This document shows, piece by piece, positions 17,313 to 27,029 of a stretch of DNA of 64,000 bases. This DNA comes from Aliiroseovarius sediminis (GTDB lineage: Bacteria; Pseudomonadota; Alphaproteobacteria; Rhodobacterales; Rhodobacteraceae). Made by a program: the position numbers and the translations under genes. Below the pieces are notes generated by a model, which saw only the letters and a program-made list of their open reading frames with translations, was not told the DNA's origin and made no database searches. Numbering within the stretch: position 1 is the stretch's first letter; the number at the start of each line of letters is the position of its first letter. The stretch lies in the NCBI RefSeq assembly GCF_022678485.1, contig NZ_JALBYP010000021.1, positions 363,973 through 427,972 on the forward strand. The letters run 5' to 3'.

Positions 17313-18497
17313 TCAGTGGAATTTGACCGCCTTGATTTCGCCGCCTTCGATTTCGACTTCGCGATAGCTACCGCCGCTTTCGCCAGGGCCGATCAGTTCG
17401 ACATCCGACCCACCGACATAGTCGATTTCGCCCCCACCGGCGAGGATCTCAAGGGCCTTGCCCAATTCGCCCGGACCAATCGGTTCGCCCGGGGCGTTTG
17501 CGATATCCAAGATCGCCTTGCTGACGGCCGCACCGTCGGTTGACCCTGCCGCCTGCATCGCCAAGAGCAATACAGCAGCCGAGTCGTAACCTTCCTTGGC
17601 ATAGGGCGAAGTGCCATCAAGATCCACGGCCGCAAGCATCTCTTCCAGCTTGCCTGCGCCATCATTGGCCGAGCTTGGGTGCTGACCAAAGCTGCCATCC
17701 AAATCGCTGCCGAACTTTTCGGTCAACACGTCCGACACCATGCCGTCGGGCAGGACGAAAGTGTCAAACGCGCCCGTGTCCAGCGACCCTTGGATGATGC
17801 CAGAGCCACCCTGATCGGAATAGCCAGCAACCACCAGCGCCTGACCGCCCGCGGAAGCCAGCGCACCGACTTCGGCGGAATAGTCCGCTTTGCCTTCCTC
17901 GTGGGCGGCGTTGATGGTCACAGTGCCACCTGCGGCTTCGAATGCGGCGGCGAAGCTGTCGGCAAGACCCTTACCATAGTCGTTGTTGGTATAGGTGACG
18001 GCAACTTCGTCAATACCGCGGCCTTTGATGATGTCGGCCATCAACTCGCCTTGGCGGGCGTCTGAAGGGGCCAGACGGAAGAACAGGCCGTTATCTTCGA
18101 TCGTCGACAAGCCCGGCGACGTGGCCGAGGGCGAGATTTGCACGATCCCGTTGGGCAGCGACACGCTGGTCAGAACTGCACCGGTGGCGCCAGAACACAT
18201 GGCCCCCACGATGCCCTTGACGCCATCGCTGGTAATCAGGCGTTCCGCCGCAGCCGTTGCCGCCGCTGCATCAACGCAGGTGGCGTCGGCGCGAACGGCG
18301 GATACGGTGGAGCCATCCATGAACAAACCGGAATCGTTCACTTCCTGAACCGCAAGTTCGGCACCACCCGCAATGTGGGGCGCCAGCGATTCAAGCGGGC
18401 CGGTGAAGCCCAGAAGCACGCCGATCTTCACATCCTCAGCGAAGGCGGCACCGCTCATCAAAGCGGTTGCGGCTGTGGCCATTAGAAACTTTTTCAT
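17313..18497 (-). CDS. livK: Branched-chain amino acid ABC transporter substrate-binding protein
   Basis: 394 aa. It has a Sec signal peptide (MKKFLMATAATALMSGAAFAED, cleavage near residue 20), followed by a periplasmic binding protein type 1 fold: VKIGVLLGFTGPLESLAPH, VKGIVGAMCSGATGAV, ATSPGLSTIE and VAVTYTNNDYGKGLADSF. The two-lobe Leu/Ile/Val-binding type is clear, but the true ligand may be another amino acid or amide. Start 18497 is preceded by GGGAGAGAG. It is the first gene of the liv operon. Confidence 0.92.
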   Translation of the reverse strand: MKKFLMATAATALMSGAAFAEDVKIGVLLGFTGPLESLAPHIAGGAELAVQEVNDSGLFMDGSTVSAVRADATCVDAAAATAAAERLITSDGVKGIVGAMCSGATGAVLTSVSLPNGIVQISPSATSPGLSTIEDNGLFFRLAPSDARQGELMADIIKGRGIDEVAVTYTNNDYGKGLADSFAAAFEAAGGTVTINAAHEEGKADYSAEVGALASAGGQALVVAGYSDQGGSGIIQGSLDTGAFDTFVLPDGMVSDVLTEKFGSDLDGSFGQHPSSANDGAGKLEEMLAAVDLDGTSPYAKEGYDSAAVLLLAMQAAGSTDGAAVSKAILDIANAPGEPIGPGELGKALEILAGGGEIDYVGGSDVELIGPGESGGSYREVEIEGGEIKAVKFH

Positions 18498-18650
18498 ACT
18501 CTCTCTCCCAGTTGGAAAATATCCCGCACTGACACTAGGCAAGCCAATTCAAAAAGGAAAGACCGAACGCAGCGTACAGGGCAAGAAAAGGTCCGATTTC
18601 GCAAGGGTTACGCAATAATCAGGTCCGAGCATCCCAGATTACCTGCCAGA

Positions 18651-19640
18651 TCATGCGCCACCTTTGGCTGCATGACTACCGCGTTCACGATAGGGGGTGG
18701 TGTCGTAATGGGACCGGTAGCATTTCGAAAAATGCGACGGGCTGGAAAACCCACAGGCCAGTGCGACGTTGATCACGCTCATATCCGTCTGCATCAGCAG
18801 GTTGCGCGCCTTTTGCAGGCGCAATTCCATGTAATATCGCTTGGGAGAGCGGTTCAGATAACGGCGAAACAGCCGTTCCAACTGACGAGTAGACATGCCT
18901 ACATCGGCGGCAAGGATCGAGGGCGAGATCGGTTCTTCGATATTCGCCTCCATCTTCTGGATCACGTCGCTGAGCTTGGGGTGACGCACGCCAATCCTTG
19001 TCGGCACCGACAGGCGTTGCGTGTCACGATCGGTGCGGATCGACGTATAGATCTGCTGATCCGCAACGATATTGGCGATATCCTCGCCGTGGTCATCTGC
19101 GATTATCTTTAGCATCAGGTCGATTGAAGACGTGCCGCCCGCCGCCGTCATCACCCCGCCGTCGCTAACGAAAATGCGCTTGGTCAGGTGTACATCGTCG
19201 AATTCTTCGGCGAAGCTGTCGTGATTTTCCCAGTGGATGGTTGCGCGCTTGTCCTTCAGAAGACCGGCCTTGGCAATAATATAGGCGGCGGTACACAGCC
19301 CGGCAATTTGCGCACCACGCCGCGCCTCGCGTCTGAGCCAGCTCAAGAGCTTGGGCGTACAATTGGCTTGCACGTTGACACCTGAGCAGATGACGACCGT
19401 ATCATCGCGGCGCACCTCGTCCAGATCACTGTCCAGGTTAAACGATGGCCCGGACGATGCGGTGGCCGTCTGCCCGCCTTCGCCCATGATGACCCACTCA
19501 TACACCCTGCGTCCGGCCGCGCGATTGGCAATTCGCAACGCGTCGACCGCACCCGCAAAGCTGAGCATTGTGAAGCCTTCGACCAAAACAAAGACAAACC
19601 GGCGCGGTGCGGCGCTGGTCGCAAGGGGCTTTTGTGGCAT
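18651..19640 (-). CDS. GlxA-family AraC transcriptional regulator (DJ-1/PfpI + HTH)
   Basis: 329 aa from ATG 19640, which has GAGGTG 7 nt upstream; a TTG at 19667 would add 9 residues. The N-terminal half is a DJ-1/PfpI-like domain ([35 protein letters not shown] with the nucleophile-elbow Cys). The C-terminal AraC HTH carries [19 protein letters not shown] and [18 protein letters not shown]. Relatives control use of arginine, choline/glycine betaine or carnitine. Its gene lies 153 nt downstream of livK and is oriented the same way, upstream of the transporter, so it may regulate the liv operon; this is inference. Confidence 0.85.
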   Translation of the reverse strand: MPQKPLATSAAPRRFVFVLVEGFTMLSFAGAVDALRIANRAAGRRVYEWVIMGEGGQTATASSGPSFNLDSDLDEVRRDDTVVICSGVNVQANCTPKLLSWLRREARRGAQIAGLCTAAYIIAKAGLLKDKRATIHWENHDSFAEEFDDVHLTKRIFVSDGGVMTAAGGTSSIDLMLKIIADDHGEDIANIVADQQIYTSIRTDRDTQRLSVPTRIGVRHPKLSDVIQKMEANIEEPISPSILAADVGMSTRQLERLFRRYLNRSPKRYYMELRLQKARNLLMQTDMSVINVALACGFSSPSHFSKCYRSHYDTTPYRERGSHAAKGGA

Positions 19641-19895
19641 CCGAGTCACCTCGCTCAGGTGGGTCAAACAAGTTTGGCAGCGACCACAGCAGGTTTAATC
19701 CTGTGCGACAAGGGGGAAACTTCGGCGCCTGTCCAAACTTCCATCGCAGAGCAGGTAATTTGGTTCAGGTCCGACCCGGCTTTGCCGCCTGTGTATAACT
19801 ATATTTGCACGCCAGCGCCCGGCGCGCTAGAAGAGGCATCTGAACCCGCAGGGCGGGCTCAACCAAAACGAATTATTCAATCACGGAGCAAAGAC

Positions 19896-21269
19896 ATGAC
19901 GGATTGGGACAAGTCGGCCTGGCGCAAGAAGCCTCGGGTGCAGATGCCTGACTATACCGACGCAGCCAAATTGGCCGAGGTCGAGGCACAGCTTGCGAAA
20001 TATCCCCCGCTGGTCTTTGCGGGCGAGGCGATGCGCCTGCGTGAACAACTTGGCCGCGCATCTCGCGGCGAAGCTTTTTTGTTGCAGGGCGGGGATTGCG
20101 CTGAAAGCTTCTCGGATTTTTCAGCCGATGCGATCCGCGATACGTTCAAGGTTATGCTGCAAATGGCGATGGTGCTGACCTATGGCGCCAAGGTGCCGGT
20201 GATCAAGGTTGGCCGAATGGCTGGGCAGTTCGCCAAACCACGTTCGGCCCCTACGGAAACCGTGGAAGGTGTGGAACTTCCCAGCTACCGCGGTGACATC
20301 ATCAATGAGCTTGATTTCACCGAAGCCGCGCGCTTCCCTGACCCGCAGAAGATGTTGCAAGCTTATACGCAGGCGGCGGCAACGCTGAACCTGTTGCGCG
20401 CGTTTTCAACCGGCGGTTTGGCGGATGTGCATCAGGTGCATGGCTGGACGTTGGGCTTCACGGAATCGGACGAAGCCGAAAAATATCGTGCGATGGCCGA
20501 ACGGATTCAGGACACGCTTGATTTCATGCGTGCCGCCGGCGTGGACAGCGACCGGGCTCATACCTTGCAGACGGTGGATTTCTACACTTCGCATGAAGGG
20601 CTGTTGCTGGAATATGAAGAAGCGTTGACACGTCTGGACGCAACCACCGGCAAGACCGTTGCAGGGTCAGGCCATATGCTGTGGATCGGCGATCGCACCC
20701 GACAGCCTGACGGCGCTCATGTCGAATTCTGTCGCGGTGTCGTGAACCCGATCGGCCTGAAATGCGGGCCGACCACCACCGCCGAGGATCTGAAGGTGCT
20801 GATGGCCAAGCTGAACCCGACCAATGATGCGGGCCGCCTGACGCTGATTGCGCGGTTCGGGGCAGGGAAAGTGTCCGAACACCTGCCGCGCCTGATCCAA
20901 GCCGTAAAGGAAGAAGGCGCGAATGTCGTCTGGTCTTGTGACCCGATGCACGGCAACACGATCAAATCGGCCACCGGCTACAAGACCCGACCATTTGATT
21001 CCGTGCTGAAAGAGGTGCAGGAGTTCTTTGCCGTTCACAAGTCCGAAGGCACGATCCCCGGCGGCGTGCATTTCGAGATGACCGGCGCGGACGTCACCGA
21101 ATGCACTGGCGGGGTGCGCGCGGTCACGGACGAGGATTTGTCCGACCGCTATCACACCGCCTGCGATCCGCGCCTGAACGCCAGCCAATCGCTGGAACTG
21201 GCTTTTTTGGTGGCCGAGGAATTGTCGGCGCTGCGCAGTCAGAGTGCGGCAAACGCCAAGGCGAGCTGA
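19896..21269 (+). CDS. aroG: 3-deoxy-7-phosphoheptulonate synthase, class II
   Basis: 457-aa plant-type (class II) DAHP synthase, which condenses PEP and erythrose-4-phosphate in the first step of the shikimate pathway. Signature segments are [43 protein letters not shown] and [10 protein letters not shown], with metal ligands at the Cys, His, Glu and Asp in these blocks. The ATG at 19896 follows CGGAG; the open frame upstream (from 19632) lacks family similarity. A strong terminator follows. aroB, aroK and aroQ lie elsewhere in the window. Confidence 0.95.
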   Translation: MTDWDKSAWRKKPRVQMPDYTDAAKLAEVEAQLAKYPPLVFAGEAMRLREQLGRASRGEAFLLQGGDCAESFSDFSADAIRDTFKVMLQMAMVLTYGAKVPVIKVGRMAGQFAKPRSAPTETVEGVELPSYRGDIINELDFTEAARFPDPQKMLQAYTQAAATLNLLRAFSTGGLADVHQVHGWTLGFTESDEAEKYRAMAERIQDTLDFMRAAGVDSDRAHTLQTVDFYTSHEGLLLEYEEALTRLDATTGKTVAGSGHMLWIGDRTRQPDGAHVEFCRGVVNPIGLKCGPTTTAEDLKVLMAKLNPTNDAGRLTLIARFGAGKVSEHLPRLIQAVKEEGANVVWSCDPMHGNTIKSATGYKTRPFDSVLKEVQEFFAVHKSEGTIPGGVHFEMTGADVTECTGGVRAVTDEDLSDRYHTACDPRLNASQSLELAFLVAEELSALRSQSAANAKAS

Positions 21270-21297
21270 CACACGGGTCATCGGTGGACGACAAAAG

Positions 21298-21328
21298 AAA
21301 CCCCGGCCTGTTCTGGTCGGGGTTTTTT
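21298..21328 (+). terminator. Rho-independent terminator of the DAHP synthase gene
   Basis: AAACCCCGGCC then a short loop and GGTCGGGG followed by TTTTTT: a stem of about 8-11 bp with a U-tract, 28 nt after the aroG stop. The A-run on the left arm lets it also work for the convergent PAS gene. Confidence 0.85.
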
Positions 21329-21365
21329 GCATCTTGTGGGTCGTGTGTGTGAGGTTGGGGCGTCG

Positions 21366-22253
21366 TCAATCCTGCGGCACAAGACGTAGATGCCCACCGG
21401 GGCGCATCTGGGCGTCGGCGTGCGGCGGCTTGCGCGCGCCGTCAAAACTGGCCGCAAGTTCGGCCAGACCCGGAACCGGCACACCGCCGTGACCCGAGGG
21501 GCGCATTATGTGGCCCTCTGAGGTTTTGCCTTCGGAGGCGCGAGCGGGGCGGATATCGACGCGGGTGACGCTGGTTCTTGAAGCCTCTTTGTCCGCCTCT
21601 GACGTTTTCGATCGGTCGGCGCCACGAATGTCCCAATAACCGGGGCGGGTCATCTCGCGCTTCTGCCTTCGCGCCGCATCGTGGGCAATCTGGGCGGGGG
21701 TCGGGTCGACCATTAAAGGGCGCACATCAAGAGTTTGGATAGTGAAACGATGGGGGCCACGCGTCAGGTCGCCATCGACTTGCAACGCGCCCAACATGCG
21801 GGTCACCAAGCCCTCGTGATCTTTTAACGGCAATAAGATCATCTGCGCGCTGAGGCTTTTCTGAAACAGTCCGGATTCGTTTTTCAGCGTCAGATTGACC
21901 TCGGCCGGCATATCGAAGGCGCGTTCCAAGGCTTCTTGAATCTCGGCGCGGGCGGCGGGGGCGAACAAGGCGGTCAGGGGCATGCCACGGACCTCCATCG
22001 ACAGGATTTCATTGATCTGCTGACCCGCCAGCCGGATGCGGGCATGGCCGGGTGCGATCCGTTCCAGAACAAAGGCATGGGGTAACTGATCGCCGATCCC
22101 GCGCGGATTAATGTCGCTGCGCGCCGGCATCAGTCGCCCGTTGCGTACGCCGTGCCAATAAGCCTCGATCTGCGCGATGGCGGGAAATTTGAGGGTGCGC
22201 CGCGCAGAGTCTAACGCAACGACATTTCCATCTTTCAAATACTCAATTTTCAT
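21366..22253 (-). CDS. PAS domain protein (PAS_5 type)
   Basis: 295 aa. The N-terminal half (about residues 20-165) matches the alphaproteobacterial PAS_5 pattern: IEAYWHGVRNGRLMPARSDINP then IGDQLPHAFVLERIAPGHARIRLAGQQINEI. The C-terminal 120 residues are polar, low-complexity and probably disordered. There is no kinase, GGDEF or HTH output domain, so the output is unknown. ATG 22253 is preferred (GGGG upstream) over ATG 22280. The gene is divergent from yicC across a 168-nt AT-rich gap that holds three CtrA-like motifs, suggesting cell-cycle control. Confidence 0.75.
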   Translation of the reverse strand: MKIEYLKDGNVVALDSARRTLKFPAIAQIEAYWHGVRNGRLMPARSDINPRGIGDQLPHAFVLERIAPGHARIRLAGQQINEILSMEVRGMPLTALFAPAARAEIQEALERAFDMPAEVNLTLKNESGLFQKSLSAQMILLPLKDHEGLVTRMLGALQVDGDLTRGPHRFTIQTLDVRPLMVDPTPAQIAHDAARRQKREMTRPGYWDIRGADRSKTSEADKEASRTSVTRVDIRPARASEGKTSEGHIMRPSGHGGVPVPGLAELAASFDGARKPPHADAQMRPGGHLRLVPQD

Positions 22254-22330
22254 TCTCGTACCCCGCACACACAAAGACATATCATAAAATAAGAGCTAAT
22301 CAGTGAGGTTGTTCTAAATGTGACCGTTTG

Positions 22331-22345
22331 TTAACCGTAAATTAG
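22331..22345 (+). promoter_or_regulatory. CtrA-like motif 1 in the PAS/yicC intergenic region
   Basis: TTAACCGTAAATTAG reads TTAA-N7-TTAG, one base from the CtrA consensus TTAA-N7-TTAA. It lies 77 nt upstream of the divergent PAS gene start at 22253 and 76 nt upstream of yicC. Confidence 0.45.
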
Positions 22346-22352
22346 CAATTCC

Positions 22353-22367
22353 TTAGCGTTCCTTTAA
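22353..22367 (+). promoter_or_regulatory. CtrA-like motif 2 in the PAS/yicC intergenic region
   Basis: TTAGCGTTCCTTTAA reads TTAG-N7-TTAA, starting 22 bp (about two helical turns) after motif 1, so both would face the same side of the DNA. Confidence 0.45.
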
Positions 22368-22401
22368 TATGCCACATTCCTGACGCAATTTGCATAAAAA
22401 C

Positions 22402-22416
22402 TTAGCGAATGGTTAA
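22402..22416 (+). promoter_or_regulatory. CtrA-like motif 3, abutting the yicC start
   Basis: TTAGCGAATGGTTAA reads TTAG-N7-TTAA and ends 5 nt before the yicC ATG, exactly as the olsB motif does. TGCATAAAA lies just upstream at 22391-22399, as it also does before olsB. Confidence 0.5.
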
Positions 22417-22421
22417 TTCAA

Positions 22422-23315
22422 ATGCTTCATTCCATGACAGGGTTCGCCAGCACGTCAAACGATGACGGGGACTATAGCTGGTCATGGGACTTGCGGTCGG
22501 TCAATGCGCGGGGCCTGGATATCAAGATTCGGGTGCCCGATTGGCTGGATGGTCTTGAAGATACGCTGCGCAAGATCTTGAAAGCGTCGGTTGCGCGGGG
22601 CAACGTCACCATCAACCTGAAAATCAACCGCCGCGACGATACGGGCGTGCTGGCGCTCAACCCCGAGGGATTGGTTCTTGCACTGGGGCAACTGACCACT
22701 ATCGCCGCCGAGGCTGAAGCCCGCGGATTGCCCGTTGCCACTGTCCAACCCACTGAAATCGCTGCAATGCGCGGCGTGCTGGAACAGCGCGCCTTGGGGG
22801 CCGAGGACACCGCCCCGCTGCTGGCGGCGCTCAAGGCCGAATTGCCCGGTCTGATCGACCAATTCCTGGCCTCGCGGGCGCAGGAAGGGGCGGCGCTGAC
22901 GCAGGTGCTGTCCGACCAAATCGACGAGGTCGCGCGCCTTGTCACCGCCGCCGAGGCGCTGCTGGACGCCCGCAAAGGCGCACAGATTGCCGGCCTACGC
23001 GACGCGTTGGCGCGGGTGATGGACAACACCGAAGCCGCCGACGCGGATCGCGTTGCGCAAGAACTCGCCATGATCGCCGTCAAGACAGACGTACGCGAGG
23101 AAATCGACCGGCTGAAGGCCCATATCGACGCAGCCCGCGGACATCTGACGGCCGATCACCCGGTGGGCCGTAAGCTCGGTTTTTTGATGCAGGAATTCAA
23201 TCGCGAGGCCAACACCCTGTGTTCAAAGGCGCAATTCAAAGACCTGACCGCCATTGGCCTTGACCTGAAGCACGTCATAGATCAGATGCGCGAACAGGTT
23301 CAGAACGTGGAGTAG
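22422..23315 (+). CDS. yicC: YicC family endoribonuclease
   Basis: 297 aa. The N-terminus [10 protein letters not shown] and the C-terminal [22 protein letters not shown] are the two hallmark blocks of YicC/YloC proteins, which act as RNases on selected RNAs. The predicted mid-region is a long coiled helix. There is no recognisable SD before the ATG; a CtrA-like motif occupies that position, so the transcript may be leaderless or the start regulated. It is followed after 4 nt by gmk, a gene order conserved in many bacteria. Confidence 0.92.
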   Translation: MLHSMTGFASTSNDDGDYSWSWDLRSVNARGLDIKIRVPDWLDGLEDTLRKILKASVARGNVTINLKINRRDDTGVLALNPEGLVLALGQLTTIAAEAEARGLPVATVQPTEIAAMRGVLEQRALGAEDTAPLLAALKAELPGLIDQFLASRAQEGAALTQVLSDQIDEVARLVTAAEALLDARKGAQIAGLRDALARVMDNTEAADADRVAQELAMIAVKTDVREEIDRLKAHIDAARGHLTADHPVGRKLGFLMQEFNREANTLCSKAQFKDLTAIGLDLKHVIDQMREQVQNVE

Positions 23316-23319
23316 TGAC

Positions 23320-23976
23320 ATGAGCGCCCCGAACAACCAGCGACGCGGCCTTCTTATTATCCTGTCATCGCCATCGGGTGCCGGGAAATCGACACTGGCG
23401 CGACGGCTGATGGACTGGGATTCGACGCTCAGTTTCTCGGTCTCGGCAACCACCCGCGCGCCGCGTGACGGCGAGGTGGACGGCCAGCATTACCATTTCG
23501 TGGACGAGGCCAAGTTCAAGGATATGGTCATACAAGGCGAGATGTTGGAACACGCCCACGTCTTCGGCAATTTCTATGGCTCGCCCGCGGAACCTGTGCG
23601 CAAAGCCATTGAAAGCGGCAAGGATGTTTTGTTTGACGTCGACTGGCAGGGCGAAGTGCAGATCCGCAATTCGTCCATGGCGTCGCATTCGCTGTCGATC
23701 TTCATTCTGCCGCCTTCCATCACCGAACTGCGGGCCCGTCTGGTTGGACGTGGGCAGGACAGCGATGACGTGATCCAGAAACGCATGCAGAAAAGCTGGG
23801 ACGAGATCAGTCATTGGGGCAGTTATGACTATGTGCTGATCAATGACGATCTGGAAGAAACCGCGCAAAAGTTGATCACCATCGTGAACGCCACACGCCA
23901 GCGCCGCAATCAGCAACCCGGTTTGCTGGCTCATGTGCGCAAGTTGCAGGCTGAGTTTGAGGAGGGACGCGAATGA
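23320..23976 (+). CDS. gmk: Guanylate kinase
   Basis: 218 aa. It phosphorylates GMP to GDP. P-loop [11 protein letters not shown], the GMP-binding block [20 protein letters not shown] and [11 protein letters not shown] are present. The ATG lies 4 nt after the yicC stop; the GTGGAG at the end of yicC can serve as ribosome site. The stop overlaps the gamma carbonic anhydrase start by 4 nt, so yicC, gmk and that gene form one unit. Confidence 0.97.
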   Translation: MSAPNNQRRGLLIILSSPSGAGKSTLARRLMDWDSTLSFSVSATTRAPRDGEVDGQHYHFVDEAKFKDMVIQGEMLEHAHVFGNFYGSPAEPVRKAIESGKDVLFDVDWQGEVQIRNSSMASHSLSIFILPPSITELRARLVGRGQDSDDVIQKRMQKSWDEISHWGSYDYVLINDDLEETAQKLITIVNATRQRRNQQPGLLAHVRKLQAEFEEGRE

Positions 23977-24497
23977 TCTATGAATTGGACGGAATTTCAC
24001 CTGACATCGCTGACGACGCTTTCATCGCGCCCGACGCCAACCTGATTGGCAAGGTGCGGATCGGCGCGCGCGCCTCGGTCTGGTTTGGATCGACCCTGCG
24101 GGGGGACAACGAGTTGATCGACGTGGGCGCGGGCACCAACGTGCAGGAAAACTGCGTCTTTCACACCGATATGGGCTTCCCCCTGACCATCGGTGAAAAC
24201 GTCACGGTCGGCCACAAAGTGCTTCTGCACGGCTGCACCATCGGCGACGGCAGCCTGATCGGCATGAACGCGACCGTGATGAACGGGGCGGTGATTGGCA
24301 ATAACTGCTTAATCGGGGCAGGGGCGTTGGTGACGGAAGGCAAGGTGATCCCGGATGGATCAATGGTTCTGGGCGCGCCCGGCAAAGTGGTGCGAGATCT
24401 GGATGCAGCGACGATCAAGGGGCTGTATGAGTCTGCTGTGCACTATCAGAAAAACGCGGCGCGGTTCTTGAAGGGGTTGAAGGGGGTTGGTGGATAG
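23973..24497 (+). CDS. Gamma carbonic anhydrase family protein
   Basis: 174-aa left-handed beta-helix protein with hexapeptide repeats. The three zinc-ligand histidines of the gamma-CA family appear in order: CVFHTD, TVGHKV and [10 protein letters not shown]. Relatives (YrdA/PaaY/CaiE type) often show weak or no anhydrase activity in isolation. The ATG overlaps the gmk stop (ATGA). The C-terminal helix [15 protein letters not shown] packs on the trimer in known structures. Confidence 0.88.
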   Translation: MIYELDGISPDIADDAFIAPDANLIGKVRIGARASVWFGSTLRGDNELIDVGAGTNVQENCVFHTDMGFPLTIGENVTVGHKVLLHGCTIGDGSLIGMNATVMNGAVIGNNCLIGAGALVTEGKVIPDGSMVLGAPGKVVRDLDAATIKGLYESAVHYQKNAARFLKGLKGVGG

Positions 24498-24563
24498 GTG
24501 CGTATAGATTTGAAAAAAGCCCGGCCCTATCATTCTTTCTCGGCTGCAATGCCCATTACCTTG

Positions 24564-24604
24564 ATGCCCAATAGCTTGTGAAGCGAGCTTCAGCTACTGG
24601 GCAT
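24564..24604. repeat. Long nested hairpin between convergent genes
   Basis: Outer arms ATGCCCAATAGC (24564-24575) and GCTACTGGGCAT (24593-24604) pair at 11 of 12 positions. Inside them TGAAGC/GCTTCA pairs with a 2-nt loop, and a 3-nt bulge separates the two helices. ATGCCCA also occurs once just outside, at 24549-24555. It lies between the gamma-CA gene and the convergent lipoprotein gene without a T-run, so it could be a terminator-like structure or a small interspersed element. Confidence 0.6.
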
Positions 24605-24623
24605 ACTACGGCGCGCAGGGTCG

Positions 24624-25037
24624 TTAATACTTTACGACGGTGCCAGTTCCAGTTCGACCTCCCCAACTGAGGGCGCGAACTTTCACTTCGGAAATGACAA
24701 CATTGATAACGGCATCCCCACCCAGTTTTGCGGCGGATGCTTTCAACCGCTCCTTTACCTGTTCGATAGTCGGATCTGCGTTAAACGCGGTTGTCTTATT
24801 CACGGCAACTTTGACATCTTGGATAACAGTGTAGTCCTGCCCTGCAGTGCTGTCGGCAAACAGCTGGATTTGATCCGCTGTTTTGGGCGCGGAGGGCGCT
24901 GCAGCAGTTTTCTGAGCTTGAACCGATGCGTTGGCTTGGGTGCCTTTGATGCCGTCCTCTTCCCAAGTTGCTGAACATGCGCTCATCGCCAAAACTGATG
25001 CCAAGACGATACCCGACTTCAAAATCCGATCCTTCAT
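24624..25037 (-). CDS. Putative lipoprotein of unknown function
   Basis: 137 aa. The signal sequence ends in a lipobox (LAMSAC, Cys about residue 21). An Ala/Gln/Lys-rich linker follows, and then a compact domain from about residue 55 containing VKERLKASAAKLGGDAVINVVISEVKV. This KxGGDAV(I)N pattern resembles small outer-membrane lipoproteins with the YbjQ/RcsF-like fold, but I cannot assign a family with confidence. It ends with GTGTVVKY. It stands alone between convergent gamma-CA and the upstream peroxiredoxin. Confidence 0.65.
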   Translation of the reverse strand: MKDRILKSGIVLASVLAMSACSATWEEDGIKGTQANASVQAQKTAAAPSAPKTADQIQLFADSTAGQDYTVIQDVKVAVNKTTAFNADPTIEQVKERLKASAAKLGGDAVINVVISEVKVRALSWGGRTGTGTVVKY

Positions 25038-25190
25038 CTACTATTCCTTCTTTTTCGTATTAATCACATGGATAGAAGCAGTTACCAATCACGTACGTAT
25101 TGAGCAAGGTGGGTTCTTGCAGTTCGCTGCACAGCATCAACTCCCGTTTTTCTGTGCAAAAAGGCAAGGCATCCGGTTGTTGTCGCTCTA

Positions 25191-25229
25191 TCAAAAAAGA
25201 CTAGGGCCGCTGATCACAGCGGCCCTTTT
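25191..25229 (-). terminator. Terminator of the peroxiredoxin gene
   Basis: AGGGCCGCTG/CAGCGGCCCT arms (25203-25226) around TGATCA-type loop bases give a stem of about 10 bp. On the minus strand it is followed by AGTCTTTTTT (complement of 25191-25202). The plus-strand side also ends in TTTT, so it can work in both directions. Confidence 0.85.
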
Positions 25230-25251
25230 CTATCTGTCAGTCTGAAACGCT

Positions 25252-25797
25252 TTAAGCGACCTTTTCGCCGGCCTCTTTCAGCCAGGCCATAACGGTCTCG
25301 GGTGCGCTTTCGCCATAGGGGTCTTCGCCGTGGTTGTCGCAGCGACCCGGCTCTTCGAACCATGCTTCGACCACACCATCGTTGATGACTGCGGCATAGC
25401 GCCACGAGCGGGCACCGAAGCCAAGGTTGTCCTTGTTGACCAGCATCCCCATGCCGCGGGTGAATTCGCCCGAGCCGTCGGGGATGACCTTGACGTTCTC
25501 AAGTTCCTGGTTGCGGGCCCATGCGTTCATGACGAAGCTGTCATTGACGGACATGCAATAGATCTCGTCGATGCCTTGGGCACGGAAGTCGTCAGCACCG
25601 TTTTCAAAGCCCGGCAGCTGGTAGGTCGAGCATGTGGGCGTGAACGCGCCGGGCAGCGAGAACAGCACAACGCGCTTGCCTTTGAAGTAATCGTCCGAGG
25701 TCATGTCCTGCCAGCGGAAGGGGTTGGGGCCTTCGATGCTATCATCCCTAACGCGGGTGCGGAAAGTGATACTGGGAACGCGAACGCCAGCTTGCAT
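25252..25797 (-). CDS. Peroxiredoxin (Prx5/AhpE-like, redoxin family)
   Basis: 181 aa. It reduces hydrogen peroxide and organic peroxides. The active-site motif PGAFTPTCS carries the peroxidatic Cys, and ARSWRYAAVINDGVVE is typical of the Prx5 group. A second Cys in GRCDN near residue 157 may be the resolving or glutathionylated residue. The ATG at 25797 gives the usual N-terminus MQAGVRVPSITF. It is divergent from lipA and terminated by a strong hairpin. Confidence 0.92.
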   Translation of the reverse strand: MQAGVRVPSITFRTRVRDDSIEGPNPFRWQDMTSDDYFKGKRVVLFSLPGAFTPTCSTYQLPGFENGADDFRAQGIDEIYCMSVNDSFVMNAWARNQELENVKVIPDGSGEFTRGMGMLVNKDNLGFGARSWRYAAVINDGVVEAWFEEPGRCDNHGEDPYGESAPETVMAWLKEAGEKVA

Positions 25798-26066
25798 GTC
25801 TAAAATCCTTCTGTCTGAGCGCGCGCAGAATCACGCGACGCGGGTTGGTCGTTTGTTAGAACGATTCCAAATGGGGCTCAACCGGGATTTTACAAGGAGT
25901 CATTGCGCGACGGCGGCGAAAAGGCGCAGGGTAGTGGTCGGGAAATACGGCGCGACCGCCTAAGACCGCCATGCGCTGAACGCAAGTCAGCCATGCGGCT
26001 TTCAAGGTGACTCGGCGCTGTGATCGCGTTATACGTCACCAAGCCATTCCCGCTGCGGAGGAAACC

Positions 26067-27017
26067 ATGCGTGATCTGAAAATTCCTGAAAGCCGTCATC
26101 CTGAAAAGGCACATCGCCCGGATAACGCCCAGCCGAAGAAACCCAGCTGGATTCGCGTGAAAGCACCCGGCGGCAAAGGGTATGCCGAAACGCACAGGAT
26201 CATGCGCGAAAACAACCTGGCCACCGTCTGCGAAGAAGCCGCATGCCCCAATGCCGGCGAATGCTGGAGCCAAGGCCACGCCACCATGATGATCATGGGC
26301 GAGATCTGCACCCGCGGCTGCACCTTCTGCAACGTCGCCACCGGACGACCCGACGATCTGGACGCCTTTGAACCGGGGCGTGTGGCGCATGCTGTCAAGA
26401 AACTGGGACTGAACCACGTGGTGATCACCTCGGTTGACCGGGACGATCTGAAAGACGGCGGTGCAGATCATTTCGCGCAAACCATCCGCGCCATTCGCCA
26501 CCAGTCGCCCGCAACGACGATCGAGATTTTGACGCCGGATTTCCTGAAATGCGAGTCTTCCGTTTTGGAAACCGTGGTCGAGGCACGACCCGATGTGTTC
26601 AACCACAACCTTGAAACTGTGCCAGGCCTGTATCCGCAGGTGCGCCCCGGCGCGCGGTATTTCCATTCGCTGCGCCTGTTGCAGCGGGTGAAAGAGCTGG
26701 ACCCGGCGATGTTCACCAAATCCGGCATAATGGTCGGTCTTGGCGAAGATCGTCAGGGCGTTTTGCAGGTCATGGACGACATGCGCGCCGCCGATATCGA
26801 CTTTCTGACCATTGGCCAATACCTGCAACCGACTCCGAAACACCACGCGGTGGAACGCTTCGTGCATCCCGACGAGTTCAAGGATTACGAGACCGCAGCT
26901 TACGGCAAGGGTTTCCTGATGGTGTCGTCGACGCCGCTTACCCGATCATCCTATCACGCAGGAGATGACTTCGCGCAGCTTCGCGCAGCACGTGAGGCGC
27001 AGCTGGCAAACGGTTGA
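26067..27017 (+). CDS. lipA: Lipoyl synthase
   Basis: 316-aa radical-SAM enzyme that inserts two sulfurs into protein-bound octanoate. It has both cluster motifs: [12 protein letters not shown] for the auxiliary 4Fe-4S cluster and [10 protein letters not shown] (CxxxCxxC) for the SAM cluster. The C-terminal [15 protein letters not shown] contains the conserved Arg-Ser-Ser-Tyr. The ATG at 26067 has GCGGAGGAAACC directly upstream. The roughly 270-nt gap to the divergent peroxiredoxin holds no recognisable gene. Confidence 0.96.
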   Translation: MRDLKIPESRHPEKAHRPDNAQPKKPSWIRVKAPGGKGYAETHRIMRENNLATVCEEAACPNAGECWSQGHATMMIMGEICTRGCTFCNVATGRPDDLDAFEPGRVAHAVKKLGLNHVVITSVDRDDLKDGGADHFAQTIRAIRHQSPATTIEILTPDFLKCESSVLETVVEARPDVFNHNLETVPGLYPQVRPGARYFHSLRLLQRVKELDPAMFTKSGIMVGLGEDRQGVLQVMDDMRAADIDFLTIGQYLQPTPKHHAVERFVHPDEFKDYETAAYGKGFLMVSSTPLTRSSYHAGDDFAQLRAAREAQLANG

Positions 27018-27029
27018 TAATTAATAAAT

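Noticed and set aside
25890..26867. 325-codon open frame antisense to lipA
   Set aside because: A high-GC shadow frame; lipA on the plus strand is unambiguous.
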